From Odobenus rosmarus divergens (lineage: Eukaryota; Chordata; Mammalia; Carnivora; Odobenidae): DNA of 64,000 nucleotides. Every line of letters begins with the position of its first letter. Positions within the stretch are counted from its first letter, which is position 1. The notes beneath the pieces are model-generated. The model did not search any database. It was given only the letters and a program-made list of their open reading frames with translations, and had not been told where the DNA came from. Below are positions 37,360 to 49,585 of the stretch, one piece after another. The translations under genes were made by a program, and so were the position numbers. The stretch lies in NCBI RefSeq assembly GCF_000321225.1, contig NW_004450478.1, positions 2,699,634-2,763,633 on the forward strand. Reading direction: 5' to 3'.

Positions 37360-39425
37360 CATGAAAACCAGAAAGGAAGAAATAAAACTGGCTCTGCAGA
37401 AAACATGATCTTACATATAGAAAACCCTAAGGACTCCACCTAAAAAAATAAACCTTTTAAAAGTAATGAATAAATTCAGTAAAGATGCAGGATACAAAAA
37501 TCAACATACAAAAATCACTTGTATTTCTATACACTAACAATAAACTATCCATAAGGCATTAAAAAACAGTCCCATTTACAATAGCAACAAGAAGAATAAA
37601 ATATGTAGGAATAAATTTAACCAAAAAGGTGAATGATCTGAACACTGAGAACTATAAGATGTTAATGAAAAGCACTGTCGAAAATACAAACTGGAAGATA
37701 TCCCGTGTTCACGATTCAGAAGATTACTGTTAAAATGTCTATTCTACCCAAAGTGCTCTAACAGAGTCAATACAATCCCTATCAAAATTCTCATGGCAGT
37801 TCTCAAAGAAATGGAAAAAAATTCTAAAATTAGTTTGGAACCACAAAAACCACTGAACAGCTCAAACAGTCTTGAGAAAGAAGAACTAAACTGAAGGCAT
37901 CACACTTCCTGATTTCAAACAATAGTACAAAGAAGCTATAGTAATCAAAACAATATGGTACTGCCATGAAAAAAGACACACAGACCAAGGGAACAAAGAA
38001 ACACAGCCCAGAAACAAACCCATGCATGTGTGTTCAATTGATTTTCATCAAAGGCACCAAGAATGTACAATGGGGCAAGAATGGGGTCTCTTTCATAAAT
38101 GGCACTGGGAAAACTGAACACCCATATGTGAAAGAGTAAAACTGGATCCTTATCTTACACAAAAAAACTCAAAATGGATTAAGGACTTAAACATGATTCC
38201 TGAAACCATACAACTCCTGACAGAAAACACAGAGGAAAAGCACCCTGTGTTGGCAAGGATTTTTTTGGATCACACCAAAAACACAGGCAACAAAAGGAAA
38301 AATCAAACTAAAAAGCTTTTGCACAGCAAAGAAAATAATCAACAAAGTGAAAAAGCAACTTCTGGAATATTTGCAAAGCATACATCTGATAAAGGATTAC
38401 TACCTAAAATATATAAGGAATTCCTACAACTCAATAGCAAAAAATCAAATAACCCTATTAAAAATGGGTAAATTAACTGAACATTCTTCCAAAGAAAACC
38501 TATAAATGGCCAATAAGTGTATGAAGAGATGCTCAATATCACTCATCATCAGGGAAATGCAAACCAAAACCACGAGATACTACCTCACATCTGTTAGGAT
38601 GGCTATTATCAGAAAGTCAAAAGATAAGCATTGGTGAGGATGTGAAAAACGTTTGCATTTTAGTGAGAGTATAAATTGGCACAACCATTACGGAAAACAG
38701 TTGTGGTGTTTCCTCAAAAAATTAAAAATAGAACTACCATAAGATCAATTGCACTCTTGAGTATATATCTAAAGGAAATAAAAACATTATTTTGAAGAGA
38801 TATCTGCATTCCTATGTTCACTACAGTATTCTTCGCAGTAGCTAAAATATGGAAACAACTTGAGTACTCATCAAGAATAGAATGGCTAAAGAAAATGTGG
38901 TATATACACACAATGGAGTATCATGCAGCCTTAAAAGAGAAGAAAGTCCTGTCATTTGCAACAACATGTATGAACCTGGAGGGTATTATGTCAAGTGAAA
39001 TAAGCCATATGCAGAAAGATAAATATTGCATGGTCTAGCTTATGTATGGAATCTAAAAAAAAAAAAAAGTCAAACTCATAGTAACAGCATGAGAATGGTG
39101 GTTATCAGAAGCTGTAGGGTGGAAGAAATGGGGAGATATTAATCAAAGGGTACAAGGTGTCATTTATGAGTAAATTCTCAAGAACTAATTACAATATGGT
39201 GACTATAGACATATAGTTTGTAATGTATTATATACTTAAATTTGCTAAAAGAGTATAAGTAGATCTCAATCTCATCACATATACACAAAAGGTAACTATG
39301 GGATGCGAAAGGGTAATTACTTTGATTGTGATAATCATTTCATAACACATACCAAAGCATGTTTTAAACTTTAAATATATACAGTTATTTGTCAAAAACC
39401 AAATCAAAAACTAGGAAATAAAATT

Positions 39426-40469
39426 TCTTCTGTATTTAGTTTTTATTATAATTACTAACAGTATTCAAATGATCCAAAAATAAATATGACAAGTGATCAT
39501 AGTAAATATAAAAAAAATTTTTTGATATGCGTCTCCTATTGAAATGGACAGTGCTTTTTTTCCCCTCCAATTAGTTAATGTGTCTAAAAGGTGACTACTA
39601 CTTAATTCTAGATTGAGTTCATCATCAATCTCAACTGATCAATTGCTAGGATTTTGTTTTCCTATTATAGGTACAAAAATTAGTAAACATTATTATAGCA
39701 ATTTCCATTAACTTGCTTAATTATTTTCTACTGAAATGTCACCAAATACAGTGATTGATAAGCAAAAATTATTTTTCAATCATTTAGCAGTTGAAAACAC
39801 ATCCTTTCTCTTTATTGAAAGCAAAGAAGTATAAGCCACCTAATTTACAGAAGGATTTATGACATCATTTGTCCATCACTTTCTCAAAACACATCACAAA
39901 TTTTCCTTTTGAATGGTGACCTGGAGGTTTTTGCACTCTAGGACAAGAATCATGGTTAAGACTCAAGTTGGTTGAGAGATGTGCCTTTCCTTTGCAAAGT
40001 CAAAGAAGAGAGCCTGTGAAAAGGGAGTTGAGAAAGAACTTGCATATAGCAGGCTCTTTTCTAGAAAGAAGAGCTTTAGGAATGAGTACTTACGAACCAA
40101 GGAATCATATATTGATTCTATTAAAAATATACTTGTCCCTGTGTCTCCCTGGGGAAGTGGTCTTGTTTACCCAGAAGGTCCCCCATCTCAGGAAAGCCAG
40201 GGTAAGCAAGAGTGGGAAGTGATCCTGAATTCTAGTTGCCACTCAGCACACACAAGCAGAAGAACTGGCTCTTCAGAGCATGTTTTCCAAGGAATTTCTA
40301 GAAAAATGGAAGCTTGGGATGGGAAAACAAGGACTGGATATTCTGCTGATTATAAGCAGTGCTGACTCAGGTGTTATACCGTGAAACCTACTGGGAGACT
40401 ATATTTTTCACACTCTAATGGGTAGACATGTAGATTACTAAGCACTATTTGTCCATATTCCTGCAGCTG
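39426..40469. other. Intron, unrecognised
   Basis: Contains a 128-codon plus-strand frame (39979-40365) without recognisable domains; no evidence that it is a gene. Confidence 0.5.
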
Positions 40470-40660
40470 GTGCTAGACAGAAACCAGGAGGTATGAACAC
40501 AGTCCCTGTCTTCAAGGAGCTTCTACCACATTGGAGCCATCTGCTAAGGAGATTAAATGCAAGCAGGAAGAGGCTATGTGGGTAATATTATTAAGTCAGT
40601 AGCTCAGGGAAGAGGAAGAGGGCAGCTACAGGATGCATCATTCTAGGACGGAGTAGTGTG
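40470..40660 (+). mobile_element. L2-like fossil
   Basis: 'acagtccctgtcttcaagga', then gcttctaccacattggagcc, typical of L2. Confidence 0.5.
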
Positions 40661-40674
40661 ATGTCCCAAGCTCC

Positions 40675-40692
40675 TGGCAGCAGGGGGAGCCA
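40675..40692 (+). promoter_or_regulatory. Candidate CTCF binding motif
   Basis: tggcagcagggggagcca closely follows the CTCF core (CAGCAGGGGGCGC). It stands just after an L2-like fossil in the 45.8-kb intron. A single motif match is weak evidence of binding. Confidence 0.35.
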
Positions 40693-43614
40693 CACTAGAG
40701 CAAAGTTCGACATGGACGTGTGCCGTAACAAAAGGCATTTGCTAAGTGAGAGGACTACAAAGAGCCCCTACGCACAGAAACATGGTGGCCCTTCACCTTT
40801 TTCCCCTCCTTCCAACCTCAACCCTACCCAAAAGTGGTAGAATAAGTATACGAACAGACAAAAGAAGGAGAGTGAACAGAACAGACGACAGCACCTTTTC
40901 CCCTCCTGCAGGTTTCTGGATGAGCTGGAAGAAAAGGAATAAGTTTTGAAAAGGCTTAAGTTTTTATTTAAACCTGTCTGAAAATGGTAATACCTGAACA
41001 TGTTACTTAATGCCTAACAACGACCGGAAGAGCCATGGTTTCTGCCAAGATGTCTTCAAAGCATATGGAAGGTGAATCCTGGAGCATGTCTGAGAGTAAC
41101 ACAGGGATAAAAATTAAGTTGTTGCTACTCATGCTCCACCAAATTTAGCCCATTCAATACACTGGTTACATAAATCGAATGGAATAATAATGAAAACAAC
41201 TACAAAAGGTTGCTCTGAAAAAAAGTCACAGATGATAAAGGGAAGTTATTTACAAGCTGTAAATCTGTCAGAGAGATGTTGATAATCACAATTATATAAA
41301 GTTTCTCTCAAGCCCTCTCACTGTTCGTTTTCCATTTTAGCTCACTAGGGCTCTTCAGCCAGCATCTGGAACCTTAATCTATCATATTTTCCCTTTAATT
41401 CAGATGTCACTAATTACAAGGATCCCCAAATTAGATTCCTTTACTTCCAAATAAATTCTCAATGAATGTAATTTCTGTATTTGGCCAATGTTTGTCTCTT
41501 TAGGCTACATTTTTGTTCTGCACCAGTAGCATCAGCATAGAGAAATGTTACTTCTGGTGAATTCATTTATATAAGACAAAACAATCTCATGTTTTTAAAG
41601 ATGGAAATGAGAAAAGATGAAACTTAACACCGTTCAACTGTTTACCTTTAGGTTCATTAAAAACAGGCATGCTTTTTGATAGATTTAAAAATGTAGTATA
41701 TTTGATCTCTGGTCTGCAAGAGTAGCAGGCTAATGAAAACTAACTCAGAAATTACTAAAATGAAAGCTAATATGCTTTTATAAAAGGCAAGGCTAGCGTC
41801 TTTTAGTTTATATGCAGCCTGTATTTAATCTCTCAAACACTTGTCCCAGCACCTTGTCACTGTGATAAGCTTTCCATTTGTAGCGGCATTATTCTCTCCA
41901 TAGTTTGATAGATTATTACAATTCTGATTCAGAATTTAGAGTTTCCAGAAAAGGGTACTGGAGCCTGTATTTCCTATCATTTTCATGAAGTTGAAGAATG
42001 TTCTGTCCTCGTATCTGTAAATGTATCTCTCTAATGATAAAACTTAATCAGTTTTCCTTATTGCTCCTTACTTTTCTATTTTATTACTTTCAGAGGATGG
42101 GGAGCAGAGACCAATTAACTTTCAAATATCTTTAATAAAATAGCTCTATGGCATCAAAGAGATACAGTATGGTAACAACAAAACAAACCCTACCCAAAAC
42201 AGTGCTGCTTCCCTTTATATCTTTTTTTTATTACTGTGGTAAGAACAACATGAGACCAACCCTCTTAAATATTTAAGTGTACAGTACAGTACTGTTCACT
42301 GCAAGCCTAATATTGCACAGCAGGTCTCTAGAATTATTCATCTTGCATAACAGAAACTTCATATGCCTTGAAGAGCAACTCCCCAATTTCCCCTTCCTCC
42401 CAGTTCCTGGTTTGTTTTTACCAACAATTTCTTTGCTTTTATCTCCCTGGTACCAAGATCTATCTTCGCCTTCCATAGGATATTATTAGCTTTTGTGTTT
42501 TTAGGCACTCAAAGGATGGTCATTATTTGTAGGCACGATGTTATCAAGAGATCTGTGGTGACTACATGAGCCTTCCCACATCAGTCTGTCATTCTTCTTA
42601 TGCTCCCTTTCCTTTCAGGTGGTATCATTAAGGAAATAGGCTAAAAATTAAGTAACAAAATGTCTGGAAATGGTAAAAAGCTATACACGTGTAGCAACAG
42701 TGTTTCTGTACATTTATTTACAGAGAACAAAACCTCTCCTGGCTCACTGAGAGACTATGAAACAATGACTTAAAAATCCATGGATAGTTTCTTCCCTAAC
42801 GGAAATACAGTTTACCTACATTCCCTTCCCTCTGTTAAAAAATAAAAACTTTAATAGATCAACTCATTACTGCTCTTTATAAACCAAATTTGTCTATAAA
42901 CACACTTTTATTAGATCTCAGATTCTATATTCTAAGTTATGTACCAACCTCACATGTTGTTTCCACCTAATTGTTGGCAGGAAATATGAACTACAGGAAT
43001 GAAACAGACAGTGGCTAGAAACCTTGATTAAGTTTATTGGAAATATGGACTAAATAAGGCACTTTAATTAGTATCAGAAGGATGAATTGATCTCCAATAC
43101 CACACAAACTGTTGAAGCTAAAAATTTAGAAAACGTGTCTGAGGCATGATTCACTATAATGATGGAGGAGATGAATCTCTTTCCTGTTGTGCAAGATGAG
43201 TTCAAGATAAAAGCAACCACACTGCTGAAAAGCTACAGTTGGTTAGCATTCAGAAGCTATTTTTAAGGTAATCTGCCCCTGGGATTTAATGGTAAATATA
43301 AGTCATTTAATTCATTTTACAGTTAACTCAGTGTTCATGAGGAAAGAGAAAAGCTGTTTTAGCCAAATTTCCTTGTGGTAAGAATAAAAAAAGTACTGGA
43401 GGATTATGGTAATATTTTCTAAGTTGTAAGCATGTTAATTCATTTAAATTATCCAGTCAGATGTTCCCTATTATCAGAATCTCTTTATGAATAGATCATA
43501 AATTAAATGAGACACCTTATGAAAATCTACTTGTGAAAAAAGTTATTGTTAAAATAACTACTGATACAAAAGTTAATTCATTTGATTGACCAAATATTTA
43601 AGTATCAATAAATT
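40693..43614. other. Intron, mostly unrecognised
   Basis: Apart from the L1 3'UTR at 42215-42500 I see no nameable element. Confidence 0.55.
42215..42500 (-). mobile_element. Old LINE-1 3'UTR
   Basis: 'gtgtacagtacagtactgtt', 'attattcatcttgcataaca' and 'tcctcccagttcctggtttg' are reverse-complement L1MA-like 3'UTR motifs. Confidence 0.7.
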
Positions 43615-43935
43615 TTGCAGAAATTATGCTAAATGAAAAAAGCCAGATATGAAAGACTACAGAGTCCATGGTTTCATTTATATGAAATGTCCAGAAAAAA
43701 ATAAAACTCTAGCACTAGCCAGCAGATGAGTGGCTTCCTGGAACTGGCAGCTGCAAGACTGCAAACAGACATGAGAGACTTTCTCAAGTGATGTGTTTTA
43801 ACACTGAATTGATAGCAGCACAAGCTGATAACAGTACAAGAACATAAATTTACTGAAAATCATCTACTTGACAACGGAAGAATTTTATGCTATATAAATT
43901 ATACCTCAATAAAGCTTTTTAAAAAGATTCTGTAA
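43615..43935 (+). mobile_element. LINE-1 3' end fragment
   Basis: gctaaatgaaaaaagccaga, then a diverged 3'UTR ending attatacctcaataaagctt with a short A-run. Confidence 0.6.
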
Positions 43936-44004
43936 AAAATAACATGGTATTCTAATTCTTAGGGCATTTGCACCCCCTCAAGATTTCATGGACTACCACT
44001 GTCC

Positions 44005-46087
44005 TGTTTATGCCCCCCACTTCCAAATTCACATGTTGAGGCACAAATCCTCAGTGTGATGGTATTCGGAGTTAGGGCCTTTGGGAGGGAATCGAGTTCG
44101 AATGAGGTCATGGAGGTGGTGGTCTTCTCTCCACTCTGTGAGGGCACAGGGAGAACTTAGCCCCGTGTAAAGCAAGAAGAGGGCCCTCACCAAGAACCTG
44201 ACTCTGCTGGTGCCCTGATCTCGGACTTCTATCTCCAAAATTGTACAAAATAAATGTTTGGTGCTTAAACCACCCAATCTATGGTATTTTTATTGTAGTA
44301 GCCCAAACTGAAAAGTGTGGCGCTGCTGTAACAAATGCCTAAAAATGTGGAAGCAGCTTTGGAACTGGCTAATAATGGCTAGAGGCTGGAAGAATTTTGA
44401 GATGCTAGGAAGAGCCAATATTACAATGAAGGGACTCTAAAGGAAATTCTGGCGAAGGTTCAGTAAGAAAAGAGAGCTATAGAGGAAGCTTCCATCTTTT
44501 CAGAGAATACATAATATTTACGAACATAATGTTGGTAAAAATATGGATGGTAAAGGCTATTTTGATGAGGTCTCAGTGGAAAGGAGGAACACGTTACTGC
44601 AAACCTCAAAAAAGATTATCTTTGTTATCAGTGGCAAAGAAGCTGGCTGAATTGTGTTCATGTTCTAGTGTGTTGTGAAATGTAGAACCTCCATGCAATG
44701 AAACTGGAGAATGACCTGAGGAAATTTCTAAGTAAAGGGTTGAAGGAGCAGCTTGGTTGCTCCTGACTGCTTACAGTAAAATGCAATGAGAGAAAATGAA
44801 TTAAAGACAACAGTTATGTAAAAAAAGTTACCAGATCATAAAGATTTTCAAGATTCTCAGTCTGTCCATAATGAGAAAGCATGTTCAGAAGAGAACGCTA
44901 AAGGTGTGGTAGACAGACATTAGATAAGGATGTAAGTGTAGGTATGAACCACAAACCTAATCAACCATCTCAGCAGGAACACTGTTGGTTAAAACTGAAG
45001 GGGATGGAAGCAAATGAAGGAAGACTGAACTCCTTAGACCCTACAAAACTGGACCAGAGATTCAGCTATGAACACATTCTAGTCTTCAAGATGAGGGAGG
45101 AATGACTCCAAAGGTGATTCAGCGATCATTAGGACTGCCAATCCCAGCATAGGACTTTAGTGCAACAAGCCTGCAAGGGTTTGGAGGAGTTGGCAGGGCA
45201 TGGATAGGACTATCTCCACCTCAGTTTCAAAGGCTTAGACCTCTGCCTAGCAGGGCCTTGTGGATGGGGCTGCTGCCTTGGTTTCAACATGCCAGATGGC
45301 AGCCATCAGAAGCTACAGGGGCAAAACATCCATCCAGCAGAGCCATACGGGTGTCATCACTGCCTTAGTGGGTCCAGAAGGCAAAGCATGGAACCCAAGA
45401 GTACTTTTGGGCCTTAATGTCTAAAGGAGTTTATCTTGCTAGGTTTTAGATTTACTTGGGACTTGTCACCCATTCTATTCCTCATTTCTCTGTTTCTGAA
45501 CTGGAATATCTATTCTGTGCTTCTCCCACCACTGTTGTCATGAAGCATATAACTTATGTGGTTTCACAGGTTCACAGCTGGAGAGGAACTTTGCCTCAGA
45601 ATGAAACATAATTCATTTTACCCATATCTGATTTAGATAATATTTAGATGAGACTTGGGATTTTAGACTTCAGAACTGATGCTAGAATGAGGTAAATACT
45701 GGCGCTGTTGGGATAGAATTAAACTATTTTACAGCTGAAGACATGAATTTTGAGAGGCCTGAATGTGCACCCCCAAAAGTTCAGATGTTGAAGCTGTAGT
45801 CCCTAATGTGATAATGTCTTGAGGTGGGGCTGTGAGAGGTGGATGTGGATGAGATCATGGGGATGGAGCCCCCATGATCGAACTGGTACCCCTATAAGAG
45901 AATGAAGAGATGTAAGAGCTCTCTCTCCACCATCTGAGGACCTGGCAAGGAGGTGGTCCCAGAAAGTGCTGGCACCTTGATTTCACACTTCCAGCATCCA
46001 CAACTGTGAGAAATAATGTTTGTTGTTTAAGCCACCCAGTATTAAAACTGTATTTCTGTTATAGCAGCCTGAACTAAGTAAGAAACA
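44005..46087 (+). mobile_element. ERVL-MaLR element with both LTRs and internal region
   Basis: Two LTRs of MST/MLT1 type lie in the same orientation. The 5' LTR is about 44005-44325 (ggcctttgggagggaatcga, ctgatctcggacttctatct, polyadenylation signal aataaatgtttgg). The 3' LTR is about 45760-46087 (tgtttgttgtttaagccacc near 46018). Between them, 44330-45755 begins 'gtggaagcagctttggaact', typical of MaLR internal sequence. The LTRs have diverged a lot from each other, so the insertion is ancient. I see no coding capacity and no clear 5-bp duplication. Confidence 0.75.
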
Positions 46088-46524
46088 TAAAAAAAAAAAA
46101 AATAATATAATTGCCATAAAGGAGCTTCCCAACCAGTGAGTGGTGACATACTGTTGTGTTCCCGATGGGTTTCAGGAGTGACTTCTATTCCCTCAGTCAC
46201 TGGGGTGGCATGATAGGATCTGAGTCTTTTATTCTCTTGCTACTAAGAAACTTCTTCCAATGACTATTTACTATACAAATAACACTTTCCCGATCCAAGT
46301 CTCCTTGCTGAAGTGAAAATGTAGAGAACATACTGGTATTTATGGGATGCTGCTCAAGCAGTGCTTAGAAGGAAATTTATAGATGTAAATGCCTGTATTA
46401 AGAAGAGCTCAACTCAAAAACAACTTTCTACCTTAAGACATTAGAAAAAGAAGAGCAAACTAAACCTAAAGGAAAAAAGGGAAGGAAATAAAGAAGATTA
46501 GAGTGGAAATCAATGAACAAAAGT

Positions 46525-46939
46525 TTTTTTTTTGTTTTTAAGATTTTTTTTTAAAGATTTTATTTTATTATTTATTTGAGAGAGAGAGAATGAGATACAG
46601 AGAGAGCACGAGAGGGAAGAGGGTCAGAGGGAGAAGCAGACTCCCCACGGAGCAGGGAGCCTGATGCGGAACTCGATCCCAGGACTCCAGGATCATGACC
46701 TGAGCCGAAGGCAGTTGCTTAACCAACTGAGCCACCCAGGAGCCCTTGTTTTTAAGATTTTATTCATTTATTTGACAGAGAGACTCAGCGAGAGAGGGAA
46801 CACAAGCAGGGGGAGTGGGAGAGGGAGAAGCAGGCTTCCCACTGAGCAGGGAGCCCCATGCGGGGCTCGATCCCAGGACCCTGGGATCAAGGCCTGAGCT
46901 GAAGGCAGATGCTTAATGACTGAGCCACCCAGGCACCCC
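46525..46939 (-). mobile_element. CAN-SINE carrying a second SINE in its tail (outer copy)
   Basis: The outer reverse copy comprises 46525-46531 and 46746-46938, flanked by caaaagtt at 46518-46525 and 46939-46946. Its A-tail is split by the inner SINE. Confidence 0.9.
46548..46745 (-). mobile_element. CAN-SINE inserted in the tail of another SINE (inner copy)
   Basis: The duplication ttgtttttaagatttt at 46532-46547 and 46746-46761 is made of the outer SINE's own tail, proving the insertion order. Confidence 0.93.
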
Positions 46940-47403
46940 AAAAGTTGGGTTTTTTAAAAATAAATTTTTTTAGCCTGATGGACTAAGAAAAAGGAGATTC
47001 AAATATTAGAATTCATTGAATTCATTTTAGAAATGAAAGAGGGAATATTTAATGGAAATAAAACACGTTATAAATGAACACTATAAACAAATGTATGCCA
47101 ATAAATTAGGTAACTTGAATGAAATGGACAAATTACTCTAAATACACCAAATACTAAAACTGACAAGAAGAAACAGACACTCTAAATAGATCTACAATAA
47201 AGAGATTAAATTAGTAATGGAGAACTACCTACAAAGAAAAGTCCAGCCCCATATGGCTTCCCTGGTAAATTCTACCAAACATTTATGGAATTAACCAATT
47301 GTTCATACTTTTCAAAAAAAGGGAGATCACTTCCAAACTCATTCTATGAGGCCAATATAAAATCAGTTCTCAAAAAAAAAAAAAGATATTATAGAGCACT
47401 ATT

Positions 47404-47590
47404 GTTTTTTTTAAAGATTTTATTTGACAGAGAGAGAGAGAGACAGTGAGAGAAGGAACACAAGCAGGGGGAGTGGGAGAGGGAGAAGCAGGCTTCCCAC
47501 TGAGCAGGGAGCCTGATATGGGGCCAGGACCCTGGGATCATGACCTGAGCCGAAGGCAGACACTTAACGACTGAGCCACCCAGGCACCCC
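47404..47590 (-). mobile_element. CAN-SINE inside LINE-1
   Basis: Reverse copy with a short internal deletion around 47520. Duplication tagagcactatt (47392-47403) and tagaccactatt (47591-47602). Confidence 0.95.
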
Positions 47591-48026
47591 TAGACCACTA
47601 TTTCTTAAAGAGATGCAAAAGTCCTTAACAAAATACTGGAGAACTGAATGCTGTAACAAATAAAAAGAATTATACATAATGACCAGATGCAAATTATGCC
47701 AGGAATACAAGGTTGGTTTGACACCTAAAAATTAAATAATGTAATGCACCTTCAATAGGATAAAAGCAAAACCCATTTGATCATCTCAACAGAAGCAGAA
47801 AAAGCATTTGACAAAATTTAACACCTTTTCATGATGAAAACACTAACAAAGCTATGAACAGAAAGGAACTTCCTCAAATTGGTAACAGGCATCTATAAAA
47901 AATCCAGAGCTAGCATTATACTTAATCATGAAAAATACATGCTTTCCTACTAAAATCAAGAAGAATGCAAGGATGCCTACTCCTGACACTTCTACCCAAC
48001 ACCGCGGTGAAGGAACTAGTCAGGGT

Positions 48027-48058
48027 TAAGTAAGTAAGTAAGTAAATAAATAAATAAA
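48027..48058 (+). repeat. (TAAG)n-(TAAA)n microsatellite
   Basis: Four taag units turning into four taaa units inside L1 ORF2, after gaactagtcagggt. Confidence 0.9.
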
Positions 48059-48877
48059 TGGCATCCAGATCAGGCAGAAATACAATTATCACTACTTGCA
48101 GATGACATGATCTTATATAAAAAGAAATCTAAGAAATCTAATAAAAAAAACCACCATTAGAATTAACAAGTTCAGCAAGGGTGCAGCATGCAAGATCAAT
48201 ATTTTAAAAATTATTTTTATATACTTACAATAAATAATCCAAAATAACTTAGGAAAACAAAATACTGGGAATAAATTTAAGCAAAGTGCAAAATTTACAC
48301 TTTGAAAACTACAAACTATTATTAAAAGAAACAAAGGTCTAAATAACTAGAAAGACACTCTACATTCATGAATAGGAAGAAAACATTAATTAAGATGGCA
48401 GTACTCTCCAAATTGATCAGATTCAGTACAATTACTATGAGAATCCCAGCTAGAGATATTTGCAAAACCTTTGTAGAAACTGGCAAATTTATCCTAAAGG
48501 TCATACGGACATTCAGAATAGCCAAAATAATATTGAAAAAGAACATAGCTGGAAGACACATACTCGTGATTTTAAAACGTCACCCAAGGCCAAAAAAAAA
48601 TAAAAATAAAAACAAAACCCACTCCATACAAGGCAATGGTAAGCAAAATAATGTGGTACTAGCATAAGGGCATCAATATAATACAACTCAGAGTCCAGAA
48701 ACAAACCCATATATCTATGGTAAACTGATTTTCAAAAGAGTACCAAGAATATTTAATGGAAAAGGAACAGTTTCTTCAACTTAAGAAGTGGACAACTGAA
48801 TTGTTACATGCAAATAAAGGAGGTTGAACCCTTACATCCTACCACAAATAAAAATCAACTTAGAAGTGGATTAATGA

Positions 48878-49058
48878 GTGCACCTGGGTGGCTTAGTAGG
48901 TTACACAGCTGACTCTTGGTTTCTGCTCAGGTCATGATCGCGTGGGATTCCACACTCAGTGTGGAGTCTGCTTGAGATTCTCCCTCTCCCTCCTCCTCTG
49001 CCCCTCTCCCTGCTTGTGCACACGCACGTGCACTCTTTCTCGAAATAAATCTTTAAAA
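48878..49058 (+). mobile_element. CAN-SINE inside LINE-1, diverged
   Basis: Duplication tggattaatga at 48867-48877 and 49059-49069. Confidence 0.94.
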
Positions 49059-49401
49059 TGGATTAATGATCTAAATGTAAGAGGTAAAACTATGAAAGTC
49101 TTAGGAGAAAACATGGGGCTAAGTTTTTGTGACCTTGGATTGAGCACTAGATTCTTAGACACAGCTCCAAAAGCATAAGCAACAACGAAAGAGATAAATT
49201 GAACAGTATCAAAAGACAATATCAAGAAAATAAAAAGATAATCTACACAATGGGAGAAAACATTTGCAAATCATATACAAGAATCTAACATCTAGAATAT
49301 ATAAATAGCTCTTACAACTTAAAAGACAAACAACTCAATATAAAAGGAGCAAAAGACTTAAATAGACATTCCTCTAAAGAGATATACAAATAGCTAATAC
49401 A

Positions 49402-49585
49402 GAGACACCTGGGTGGCTCAGTCGGTTAAGCGTCTGCCTTCGGCTCAGGTCATGATCCCAGGGTCCTGGGATCGAGTCCCACATCGGGCTCCCTGCTCGG
49501 TGGGGAGCCTGCTTCTCCCTCTCCCTCTGCCTCTGCCTCTCTCTCTCTCATGAATAAATAAAATCTTTAAAAAAAACAAAACAAA
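49402..49585 (+). mobile_element. CAN-SINE inside LINE-1
   Basis: Perfect 16-bp duplication acaaatagctaataca at 49386-49401 and 49586-49601; tail of aaaac units. Confidence 0.96.

Larger units (their letters stand above)
36845..39425 (+). mobile_element. Older LINE-1 ORF2 and 3'UTR
   Basis: Plus-strand ORF2 from the reverse-transcriptase region (gtcctagccggagcaatcaa at 37169) to the C terminus (tggagtatcatgcagcctta at 38914), then 3'UTR with tacaatatggtgactataga. Interrupted by a SINE at 36924-37119 and a purine tract at 37200-37359. Confidence 0.85.

Noticed and set aside
37060..37362. Highly charged or serine/proline-rich frames in the purine tract
   Set aside because: Products of the GGAA-type simple repeat, seen on both strands.
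39979..40365. 128-codon plus-strand frame
   Set aside because: No family resemblance and overlapping alternative frame; treated as chance without conservation data.
46532..46761. Direct repeats as a possible CRISPR-like or tandem array
   Set aside because: The repeat is a target-site duplication of a nested SINE; eukaryotic repeat context.
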